A stretch of DNA of 18,078 nt. Origin: an uncultured Lachnospiraceae bacterium (GTDB lineage Bacteria > Bacillota > Clostridia > Lachnospirales > Lachnospiraceae). Location: positions 1 to 18,078 of the forward strand of contig CADBTO010000132.1 of assembly GCA_902797565.1 (NCBI GenBank), in the 5' to 3' direction. Of the stretch, positions 5,326 to 12,172 are shown piece by piece. How positions within the stretch are numbered: the first letter of the stretch is position 1; each line of letters opens with the position of its first letter. A model generated the notes under the pieces. That model saw only the letters and a list, made by a program, of their open reading frames with translations. It searched no databases and was not told the DNA's origin. Both the position numbers and the translations under genes were made by a program.

Positions 5326-8202
5326 ATGCCACAGGGAGATTTGCAGAAGCAAATAAAAAAGAAGCCGTTTGAGTTCAAGCTCAGCAATGTGCAGGAGCAG
5401 GCGCAGCCTGTGTACAAGAACTGGCTGGAAGAGCGGCGGCTGGACATGGTCGCGTCCAAGGTGGACGTTGGCGCACTGACGCTGGAAAATGAGCGCATTA
5501 CCCGGGAGCTTTCGGAGGAGCTTTCCAAAGCGGACGGGACCAAGGTGGAGGAGGGCTTTGCCCGAAGGGAGAAGAGCCGTCTTGAGACCCAGATGATGCG
5601 CAACCAGGCAATGCTGCTGTATCTGGATACGAAAGACAAAAGCAAGCGCCCGGAAGAAACAGACAGCCCGGAGATGAAGCAGGTCAAGAACCGGCTGCTC
5701 CTTCTGGACGGGGCGCTGCGCAGCCCGGTTGATCCGGCGATGGATCTTGAAGAGCAGGCCGGCGAGGTTTTGCGCTGTTATGACAATGCGATTGCAGCCT
5801 GCATGGATTACGGAGAATCGAAACATTCGGTTTTTCCAATGTCCAAGGCGCGGAAGAAAAAGGTGGCGGCGATGCTCGAAGCACTTGCCCAGGAAAAAGC
5901 GCGGTTCATCCAGGCCCTGGCAGAGGTGAAGGAGGCCCCGCAGGAACGGAAGGAGCAGATCGGCTGTGCGCTGGACCTTCTGGAGGGCAAGCATATTGAC
6001 GAAGGCGTCGGCACGGAGGGCGAGCACTATCTGGCGCGGAAGAAGCGCGAGCTGATGAGCCTGCGGAAAGCGAACGGAGATCGGGACGGGGGCGATATGC
6101 AGCGGATCAAAGACGGCTTTGAGGCGATGGCGCGCGCACTGGCAAAGCAGATCCCGCAGGAGGACGAGGATTTCGAAAAAGAAAGGGATACGATCAAGGG
6201 GCATTACAAGAGGCTGCGGGAAAACTGCGAGGCATATATCGGTTCGCATGGCGGCAAACACAAGGAAGAAGGGCAGAGGCGCCTGGACGCGGTAAAGCGC
6301 ATGCTGGAACGGTCAAAGCTGGAGTGGAAGTATTTCCGGGAGATCGCGGATCGCAGGCACCACCAGGCCGTCCCCGGAAGCTGGGCAGATGTCTATGCCG
6401 AAGCGGGCCAGCAGGTGGATGAATGCCTGGGTGCCCGGAAGCGTATGGATCGCATCCTCGCGCATGGCGATATGCGGGATATGGTCGTGATTTGGTCTGC
6501 CATCGAGGAACTCCGGGAAGAGGATCCGGTCAAATACGCGAATCTGGATTCGGACCTGCAGGTGCCATGGCTCCAGAAAAACCTGTCGAAGAAGCAGGTT
6601 GTGGAGATGTTCCGGCTGCGAAAGGAATTGTCCAAAGAAATCAAAGAGGCCTTCCAGAAGCTTTACCAGGAGTGCCAGACCGTGCCGGCGGAGTTTTTGA
6701 AGGAGGGCGCAGATCCCCAGAGCGAGCGGCTGCGAGGGGCCTATGTCCGCCTCCTTCTGCAGCGCCATCCCGCATACCGGATGCTCAAGGGCATCAACAA
6801 CCTAGCTTCCTGTATTGCGCTGAAGATGAATGCGGAGTCGATCTTTGCGAAAGAGGTAAAGAAGACAGGCGTCCGGGAGGCGCTCGTGCAGGTGGAGCAG
6901 GAACTGCGCAGCCAGGGCTATGTGGATGTCCAGCTGGAAGCCGAGGCAAGGGACATTTTTTCCGGAAAGGACATCACGGACCTGAAACAGGATATGGTCC
7001 GGCAGTACCAGCAGCTGGTGGACCGCGAGACCCGGAGCATGGGGAAAGAGATCATGCTGGATCTCTTCAGCGGCAGCTATATTTCTTATTCAAGCGGGGA
7101 GGCGCAGCAGGCGGGCTGGGATCTTTCGCGGTTTGAAGAGCGGAAGATGGGCCGCAGCAATGTGAAATTCCAGGGCATCCTGATGGCCAATGTGCAGGAG
7201 GCAGGTCTGTTCCGGGAAGGGATGCGGGAACGGAACCAGGAGCTGCTGTATCCGGGCGGAATTTCGCGGGAAGAGGCGAAACGCATCCAGCCGCAGCAGG
7301 GGGCGCAGGAAAGCATGTTTACGGCGCTGCTCCAGGCGATGATCGAGCTGGATCCGGAGTATATGAAAACACTCGTGCGCGGGCAGATCGGCGGAATGGC
7401 TGTGGTGCAGCTCTGCGATGAAAAGGGCGATCTGGTCAGCCTGACGATGAATCAGGTGATGGTTGGCGGCGGGAGCGACGTTCTCTGGGTGAACCTGCTT
7501 GAAAAGGCGGCCGCGATGCTCTACCGGAAGGACAATCCGGACGATTCTGCCGAGCCGCTTTCGTTCCATGCCCGCGATGAAAAAGTGGAAGAAGCGGAGA
7601 AAAACGGGACGATCCGCTACGGGCTTTCGGATTTTTATGGGCCGGTTACGGATGAGAAGCTGCAGCTGGCGGCCCGGATCCTCTTCGGGAACAATGTGGC
7701 GCTGTACCGGAAGGCGCTTCTGCTTGCCCGCCGCATCCGAAAGGAAGGAATCGATGTTGTCCATGCCCAGGTTGCCGAGGAGCGCAGGCGGAAGCTGCGT
7801 GAGCGGGAGGAAAGTGACCTGGCATACAGGGGCGAGGTGGATCAGGCGGTGCAGCAGCTGGAAGAAAAGCGCGCGCAGTACGCCGAAGACGTCCAGAAGG
7901 CAAAGGAGCATGTGGAAGACCTGCAGCGCGTGTTTGCAGCCGAGCACAGCGAAGAATTTGCAGTCCAGACCGCATACAGCTTCCACGATGTGCAGGCACG
8001 CATTGAGCGCTGCGACAGGGAATTGTCCCATCTCCAGAGGGAGCAGGAAATCGGGCTTTGGCCGGGGCTGGATGTGGAAGAAAATTCCCGCTATATAGAA
8101 AAAGCAGACGCAGTCAGGGCGGAGCAAAGGAACCTGTTTGATGCGCTGCAGCAGCAGTACCAGACAGTCAGGGAACAGGAGAAGAGTAGGAGCGAGGCAT
8201 GA
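5326..8202 (+). CDS. Second giant helical protein with one degenerate calpain-like domain
   Basis: 958 residues, start fixed by a strong AGGAGG. No signal peptide or membrane segment is visible. Residues 1-360 are helical and carry two copies of the Y-x6-C module (Y152...C159 and Y294...C301). Residues 384-600 match the visible N-terminus of the first giant. About 610-815 is a calpain-like core: LLYPGG leads into QQGAQESMF (657-665), where Ser663 sits at the Cys position, then DPEY 13 residues on, LVSLTMNQV and VLWVNLLEKAAAML (Trp721), ending LAARILFGNN. A charged coiled coil (about 825-958) closes it. It is a shorter paralogue of the first giant, without the kinase-like module. Ser at the Cys position argues against classical cysteine protease activity. 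Function unknown; its stop overlaps the next gene (ATGA), implying coupled expression. Confidence 0.93.
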   Translation: MPQGDLQKQIKKKPFEFKLSNVQEQAQPVYKNWLEERRLDMVASKVDVGALTLENERITRELSEELSKADGTKVEEGFARREKSRLETQMMRNQAMLLYLDTKDKSKRPEETDSPEMKQVKNRLLLLDGALRSPVDPAMDLEEQAGEVLRCYDNAIAACMDYGESKHSVFPMSKARKKKVAAMLEALAQEKARFIQALAEVKEAPQERKEQIGCALDLLEGKHIDEGVGTEGEHYLARKKRELMSLRKANGDRDGGDMQRIKDGFEAMARALAKQIPQEDEDFEKERDTIKGHYKRLRENCEAYIGSHGGKHKEEGQRRLDAVKRMLERSKLEWKYFREIADRRHHQAVPGSWADVYAEAGQQVDECLGARKRMDRILAHGDMRDMVVIWSAIEELREEDPVKYANLDSDLQVPWLQKNLSKKQVVEMFRLRKELSKEIKEAFQKLYQECQTVPAEFLKEGADPQSERLRGAYVRLLLQRHPAYRMLKGINNLASCIALKMNAESIFAKEVKKTGVREALVQVEQELRSQGYVDVQLEAEARDIFSGKDITDLKQDMVRQYQQLVDRETRSMGKEIMLDLFSGSYISYSSGEAQQAGWDLSRFEERKMGRSNVKFQGILMANVQEAGLFREGMRERNQELLYPGGISREEAKRIQPQQGAQESMFTALLQAMIELDPEYMKTLVRGQIGGMAVVQLCDEKGDLVSLTMNQVMVGGGSDVLWVNLLEKAAAMLYRKDNPDDSAEPLSFHARDEKVEEAEKNGTIRYGLSDFYGPVTDEKLQLAARILFGNNVALYRKALLLARRIRKEGIDVVHAQVAEERRRKLREREESDLAYRGEVDQAVQQLEEKRAQYAEDVQKAKEHVEDLQRVFAAEHSEEFAVQTAYSFHDVQARIERCDRELSHLQREQEIGLWPGLDVEENSRYIEKADAVRAEQRNLFDALQQQYQTVREQEKSRSEA
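7153..7770 (+). repeat. Calpain-like domain copy C (second giant), Cys replaced by Ser663
   Basis: Of the three copies this one most clearly recalls the calpain entry motif: Q-G-x-x-E-S663-M-F aligns with Q-G-x-x-G-D-C-(W/Y)-F. Ser663 would be the nucleophile position. It is followed by ALLQAMIELDPEYM, a beta hairpin (VVQLCDEKGDLVSLTM) and LWVNLLEKAAAML. The second half of a protease, with His and Asn, is missing; the sequence goes straight to a charged helix. It may be a pseudoenzyme used for binding. Confidence 0.5.
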
Positions 8203-9104
8203 AAATAGAATGTTTATCTACCCGGACCAGGGAGCGGTGCACTTCCATGGATCCTTTCGGGTGTTTGCAGGTCTGTCTGCAGATGCCATCCTGTTTTGCA
8301 CTATGTGCCCGTGCCGGGGAGGAAAATACCCCGGTGGGGCTTTTGGTTGCGCTTCGACTGGAACAGCGGATTGCAATCGAATGGATGTTCGTTGAGAAGG
8401 AGTGGCGCGGGCTCGGCATAGGGGAGCAGCTGCTTCTGGAAACACAACGAATAGCCGAACGATTCGGAATTTCGGAAATTTCGGCAAGTATCCGTTCGAC
8501 TTATCTGGAAGCGGATGGCTATTCGGAGGGGGCGTCCTATTTTGAGGAGCGGCTCTTTGATGAGGAGCGCAGGCTGGCTCGGGATGACCTGACGCTGCGC
8601 ACGATCTCGAAGCTGCCGGTGTTCAAACGGAACCTTTCGGAGCTGCCCAGGCCGCGTTTCCTGATATCCATGGGACTGCAGGAACTGCAGGATATCCTGG
8701 AACGCCTGGAGGCAGAGCCTGCGGCGCGTATGCTGTACCCGGTTGCGGGAAACCGGGATCTGTTTGACCGCAGCTGCAGTTGTGTCCTGGCACGGGACGG
8801 GGAGGTGCAGGGCGCGCTCCTGACGCAGAAGATGCAGAGCAGGCAGGACACGAAAGGCGTGCTGGTGCCCGCGCTCTTCTATGCCAAAACCGATGAGGAC
8901 GCAGTGGCGCTGCTGGGCGCGGCAGTCGGTGTGGCGGCGAAAAAATACAGCCCGCTGCAGCGGGTGCGGACCTTCCTGTACGACCTGTCACTGGGCTGGC
9001 AGATCGGCACGCTTCTGGGATCAAGCAATGAGCCGGGCGGAAGGCTCCTGATTGCACAGACCGGGGACATCCGGGCGGCGGTGCATGCGGAACAGGATAT
9101 CTGA
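8199..9104 (+). CDS. GNAT-family N-acetyltransferase, probably tandem-GNAT
   Basis: 301 residues; ATG overlaps the previous stop (ATGA) and an AGGAG lies about 7 bases upstream. Residues about 45-90 show GNAT motif A: hydrophobic beta strand (IEWMFV), then V65-E-K-E-W-R70-G-L-G-I-G75, the R-x-x-G-x-G pyrophosphate loop that binds acetyl-CoA, then a helix (EQLLLETQRIAERFG). The C-terminal half (about 155-301) has a similar strand-helix rhythm (FLISMGLQELQDILERL, GVLVPALFYA, RLLIAQTG) and is likely a second, divergent GNAT fold lacking a clear loop, as in known tandem GNATs. Substrate is not predictable. Translational coupling suggests it acts on, or with, the giant proteins, for instance as a modifying enzyme; that is inference. 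Confidence 0.8.
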   Translation: MKIECLSTRTRERCTSMDPFGCLQVCLQMPSCFALCARAGEENTPVGLLVALRLEQRIAIEWMFVEKEWRGLGIGEQLLLETQRIAERFGISEISASIRSTYLEADGYSEGASYFEERLFDEERRLARDDLTLRTISKLPVFKRNLSELPRPRFLISMGLQELQDILERLEAEPAARMLYPVAGNRDLFDRSCSCVLARDGEVQGALLTQKMQSRQDTKGVLVPALFYAKTDEDAVALLGAAVGVAAKKYSPLQRVRTFLYDLSLGWQIGTLLGSSNEPGGRLLIAQTGDIRAAVHAEQDI

Positions 9105-9142
9105 ACCGGCCCTGTGCAGATAATAAAAATGATATAGAAAGC

Positions 9143-9178
9143 TAATACAGTATAACGGCAAACTGTAGGATTGTATTA
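9143..9178. promoter_or_regulatory. Overlapping dyad downstream of the GNAT gene
   Basis: TACAGT (9146-9151) pairs with ACTGTA (9162-9167); alternatively TAATAC (9143-9148) pairs with GTATTA (9173-9178). The two pairings are mutually exclusive in RNA, and either half could be a protein-binding operator in DNA. No GC-rich stem with a T-run is present, so it is not a typical terminator. Confidence 0.4.
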
Positions 9179-9268
9179 AGATAGCGGGTCAATTTTGGGA
9201 AATAAATCAAAAAAAATCGTAAAAACCCAAAAAAAGTGGATTTTTTGTGTAACTTTTGTATAGATTAC

Positions 9269-9297
9269 TTGCGTATAATGCCAACAAAAGATATAAT
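9269..9297 (+). promoter_or_regulatory. Candidate promoter of the surface-machine operon
   Basis: TTGCGT at 9269-9274, 17 bp, then a perfect TATAAT at 9292-9297, predicting a start near 9304. A second perfect TATAAT at 9274-9279 overlaps this -35 and has only a weak hexamer (AACTTT, 9251-9256) 17 bp upstream. Either could be the main start, and they could not be occupied together. Confidence 0.55.
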
Positions 9298-9422
9298 TCA
9301 TAATTGAAATTCAACATATTGTGATGGTTTCGATTGTGAAGTGCTTATGAAGTATTTATGAAATACAGAAGAAGTCCAAACGAAGCGGCTCGCGGTCAGA
9401 ACGATCCAATATACATTCATAA

Positions 9423-9463
9423 GGAATGGCAGGATCAGACAGAACGGCATTGCCTGCCACTCC
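9423..9463 (+). promoter_or_regulatory. Leader hairpin just upstream of the ribosome binding site
   Basis: GGAATGGCAGG (9423-9433) pairs with CCTGCCACTCC (9453-9463): 11 positions, one A-C mismatch, 19-nt loop. It ends 12 bases before the AGGGGG ribosome binding site (9476-9481). It could modulate translation or mRNA stability; no T-run follows. Confidence 0.6.
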
Positions 9464-9488
9464 GAAGGTAGCAGTAGGGGGATAGCAA

Positions 9489-11276
9489 ATGAACAACAAC
9501 CAATTCCTACCATTTGAGAGAAATCGCTATTATGCAGGAAAGATGCTGACGAGTGCGGACTTTATTGCAGAGCAGAAGTACTTCTTGGAAAAACAGAGAT
9601 TTCTGAACAACATGATGTACGGCAGCGGGATCGTCTGCGGGCTCGGCGTTGTTTCTCTGGATGACTTATCGATTCTGGTAGAAAGCGGGGTCGCGATTGA
9701 CGGCCTTGGCAGGGAGATCGTGGTGGAAAGCTCGGTCGTAAAAAAACTGTCCACCGTTGAAGGGTTCGATACACTGGAATCAGACCGTGCAACCTTGTGC
9801 CTGCGGTATGATGAGCAGGAAGGGCACAGTGTCTATTCAGTCGGGCATTTCGAAGGTGAGAACCACTACGAGAACAACCGGATCACAGAAGGTTTCCGCC
9901 TGTATCTTGCAGATTCGGACTCGCTGGAAGAAGGGTTCGTCGATGAAGGCGAATTCCTTGCGCGCGAAAGCTTGTTCGCGGACTTGAACTACGAAGTGGA
10001 AATCGAGCTTCCGGGCACGGTGAGCCTTGGAAAGAGCGCCTGCATCCTGGTTCGGGCACGCAAGGTTTCGAGCAGTCCGGTTTCCTTGACCTATCAGGGC
10101 AGCCTGCAGACGCCGGGGTTTGAAAATGCGGCGGGCGGACACACGGTGGATGTCAATATTGACGGCATTTCACTGGAGATGGGAGAAACTTGGGAGAAAC
10201 GTTACTGGTTTACCTGCGTCGGCGGAGAAGGGATGGAGACAAGCATCATCCTGGAAAGCGGTTCAGCAAAGGCAACGGTCGGCGGCGTGGACGCGGCAGT
10301 CAATGAGAACTTTTCAATCAAGATTCTGATTGAGAAGGAGCCGCCTCGGACGCTTGTAAATCGTGCGGTGGGCCAGACTTCTCTGGAAATGCGCGCGATC
10401 GGGGACAGCGACGATTTCATCCGGCTGGCGGAACTGAAGCTGGTTCGGACGGATACGGCGTATGTGATCGAGGAAGTGCAGGAGAAGCAGGTCAAGAAGT
10501 ATCTGAATATCCCGTCCCAGGACGAGCTGCGGTCCAAGTATCTGGGATACTTCATCAAGAATGCGGATATCCGCCAGGTGGTGGGTGGTTCCCCGATGAT
10601 GCAGCAGGCTCGGCCGATGGAACATGGCGGGAACGAAATTATGGAACGCGCCAGCGGTGTGCTTGAGATTCCGCTTGGAACAGATGCGCGGGAAGGCGAC
10701 ATCTGCTATTCCGGGGAGATCATCCACGGGCTGGGTGTTGGAAATGTCTATGTGGATGTTGGATACGAGTTCGTCAGTGACGATCCGGATCTGAACCGAA
10801 GCGGAAGGAGCACGGTCTATGGAAACAGCCAGCTGTTTACCGGCGGCGGGATTCCGGAGGCGGAGACGGCGGTCAAAGTCTTTAATGATAAAGGGAGCTT
10901 TGTGGTAGCGGTACGACTGCTCCGCAATGTAGATTTCCTGACATTGACCTACCGCTGGGTGGCAACACGCTTCCCGTCCGGCATGGACATCCGGAAGATA
11001 GAGAACATCAAGGACAAGAGCATCTCTGCAGAGACGCCGACCTTTGTGATGGGGCCGAAGGAAAGCCATTACTTCGGTGTCCGTTACCACAATATGGAAC
11101 CGGCTTCACTGACCTATGAACTGACTGAAGCAGCGAGCGGCGAGATTACTTCGGACGGGGTGTATACAGCTCCTTCCAAGGAAGGCGTGTATGAGATCAA
11201 GATCTACTGCACGGATTCTATGCTGATATCTACGTATGCTTATGCGATCGTAAAGAATAAGGATGGGGACGCATGA
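9489..11276 (+). CDS. YYxGK/LT-DF-EQ signature surface-machine protein with C-terminal Ig-like domain
   Basis: 595 residues; AGGGGG lies 7 bases before ATG. Residues 14-52 carry the signature YYAGKMLTSADFIAEQ (14-29), then KYFLEK and GSGIVCGL (45-52), followed by a beta stretch and G-x-A-I-D-G-L-G-R-E-I. From established knowledge, proteins with this N-terminal signature occur beside extracellular contractile injection systems in Actinobacteria, Chloroflexi and others; their exact role is not settled as far as I know. Residues about 160-300 look like an all-beta sandwich (repeated short strands, few helices). The C-terminus (about 505-591), ending in ITSDGVYTAPSKEGVYEIKI, looks like a bacterial Ig-like domain. 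No signal peptide or TM is visible. First gene of the operon; its stop overlaps the next ATG. Confidence 0.92.
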   Translation: MNNNQFLPFERNRYYAGKMLTSADFIAEQKYFLEKQRFLNNMMYGSGIVCGLGVVSLDDLSILVESGVAIDGLGREIVVESSVVKKLSTVEGFDTLESDRATLCLRYDEQEGHSVYSVGHFEGENHYENNRITEGFRLYLADSDSLEEGFVDEGEFLARESLFADLNYEVEIELPGTVSLGKSACILVRARKVSSSPVSLTYQGSLQTPGFENAAGGHTVDVNIDGISLEMGETWEKRYWFTCVGGEGMETSIILESGSAKATVGGVDAAVNENFSIKILIEKEPPRTLVNRAVGQTSLEMRAIGDSDDFIRLAELKLVRTDTAYVIEEVQEKQVKKYLNIPSQDELRSKYLGYFIKNADIRQVVGGSPMMQQARPMEHGGNEIMERASGVLEIPLGTDAREGDICYSGEIIHGLGVGNVYVDVGYEFVSDDPDLNRSGRSTVYGNSQLFTGGGIPEAETAVKVFNDKGSFVVAVRLLRNVDFLTLTYRWVATRFPSGMDIRKIENIKDKSISAETPTFVMGPKESHYFGVRYHNMEPASLTYELTEAASGEITSDGVYTAPSKEGVYEIKIYCTDSMLISTYAYAIVKNKDGDA

Positions 11277-12118
11277 TCTATCAGTCACAAAACAGGGAGC
11301 TGGAAGTCGTCAAAATGACGCGCTCGAACGCGGTCAATGATGTTTGTATCTGCCGGGATGTTTCGTCTCCTGCGGAGGATTTCTATACTGTCATCGCGGT
11401 GAAAGACCACGGGACGGTCAAACAGCTCCTTTCTATCTTTGAACAGGCAGAGATCCGAATGAAAGAACGGATCATCGATACGTTCTCCTGGAATGGGCAG
11501 TTTGTGCTTGTTTTTCCTTATAGCCAGGAACGTTCGCTTTCCCGGTTCTATATGGGAGATTCGTATCCGCTGGCGCGCTGCGAGGAGATCTGTATCAATT
11601 TCCTGATTGCCTGTATTGACTGCCGACTGCCGTGGTCGGTATTATACCTGATTTTGGATCAGGGGCAAGTGAATCTTTCGAGCGGGAATGATGTGTATTT
11701 GGGATATCAGATCGACTTTTCGGATTTTGATCCGGAACGCGGCGAAGGGGACTGTACCGAACGCGCGGCGGTGCTCGCGCGGCGGATGCTGGAACCGAAG
11801 GCCTCTGAGAAAGCGGTCAGCTATATCCTCCTGGAAAAACGGATTGCAAACGAGAGTTACCAGCGCTTCACAGATCTCTATCGGGATATCCGGATTGCGG
11901 CGACTTCCGAAGAAAAACGGGGGATCATCGCAAGGATTAAAGCGGCGTATGCGCGGCACAAGGACACACTTTTCGCGATTCTGCTCCGGCTGTCCGTGGT
12001 GCTTGCGATTATTGCGCTTGCGGCGTTCATTACACAGCTTCTCTTCGGGGATGTAGTTTGGCTGGCGTTTTTGTTTAATCATTTCAAGGTGATTGGAACA
12101 GAACTTTTATATAAGTAA
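11273..12118 (+). CDS. C-terminally membrane-anchored protein, possible pseudokinase-like cytosolic domain
   Basis: 281 residues, ATGA overlap with the preceding gene, AAGGA about 9 bases upstream. Residues 1-225 are soluble: an N-terminal beta/alpha part, then FVLVFPYSQERSLSRFY, a helix with conserved-looking Cys (CEEICINFLIACIDC), LPWSVLYLILDQGQVNLS, a YQIDFSDF stretch and a helical end. That order recalls the hinge, catalytic-loop and activation-segment region of a protein kinase with every catalytic residue lost, as in EssB-type pseudokinases; this is a low-confidence structural guess. A strong TM segment spans about 233-258, with a further hydrophobic patch 261-268 and a short tail, giving a likely single-pass, cytosol-facing anchor. 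Tight coupling to the signature gene suggests it tethers that machine to the membrane. Confidence 0.88.
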   Translation: MIYQSQNRELEVVKMTRSNAVNDVCICRDVSSPAEDFYTVIAVKDHGTVKQLLSIFEQAEIRMKERIIDTFSWNGQFVLVFPYSQERSLSRFYMGDSYPLARCEEICINFLIACIDCRLPWSVLYLILDQGQVNLSSGNDVYLGYQIDFSDFDPERGEGDCTERAAVLARRMLEPKASEKAVSYILLEKRIANESYQRFTDLYRDIRIAATSEEKRGIIARIKAAYARHKDTLFAILLRLSVVLAIIALAAFITQLLFGDVVWLAFLFNHFKVIGTELLYK

Positions 12119-12122
12119 GGGG

Positions 12123-12160
12123 CTTCGGGAGTTGCCGGGCTGCCGGCAACTCCTCCGAAG
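12123..12160 (+). promoter_or_regulatory. Strong intercistronic hairpin
   Basis: CTTCGGGAGTTGCCGG (12123-12138) pairs with the 18 bases 12143-12160, which hold its exact complement interrupted by a 2-nt CT bulge; the loop is 4 nt (GCTG). It fills nearly all of the 54-base gap between two operon genes. It has no downstream T-run, so RNA processing, stability or attenuation is likelier than termination. The next start codon is only 12 bases after it. Confidence 0.8.
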
Positions 12161-12172
12161 AGAAAAAGGATT

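Larger units (their letters stand above)
9105..9488 (+). promoter_or_regulatory. 384-base AT-rich intergenic region: dyads, promoter, long leader
   Basis: No convincing gene lies here. From left to right: an overlapping dyad at 9143-9178; an A/T stem AAAAAATC (9211-9218) with GATTTTTT (9239-9246); tandem TATAAT boxes at 9274-9279 and 9292-9297; a leader of about 185 nt; a hairpin at 9423-9463; and the ribosome binding site at 9476-9481. I recognise no known riboswitch consensus. The drop in GC relative to both flanks fits a control region separating two operons. Confidence 0.75.

Noticed and set aside
4384..6261. Minus-strand open frame (625 codons) spanning the gap between the two giants
   Set aside because: It crosses the clear promoter/RBS region of the + strand gene, has no RBS, and its translation resembles the shadow of the sense codon bias.
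7090..8127. Minus-strand open frame (345 codons) opposite the second giant
   Set aside because: Shadow of the sense frame; Cys/His/Leu-rich composition without domain signals and no RBS.
9105..9488. Known riboswitch (for example cyclic-di-GMP or cobalamin type) in the leader
   Set aside because: I could find no matching conserved core; only generic hairpins are visible.
9298..9513. Minus-strand 71-codon hydrophobic open frame in the intergenic region
   Set aside because: It starts inside the neighbouring gene, lacks an RBS on the minus strand, and overlaps the leader elements; more likely chance.
12123..12160. Intercistronic hairpin as an intrinsic terminator
   Set aside because: It is followed by AGAGAAAAAGG rather than a T-run, and no promoter is visible before the next gene.
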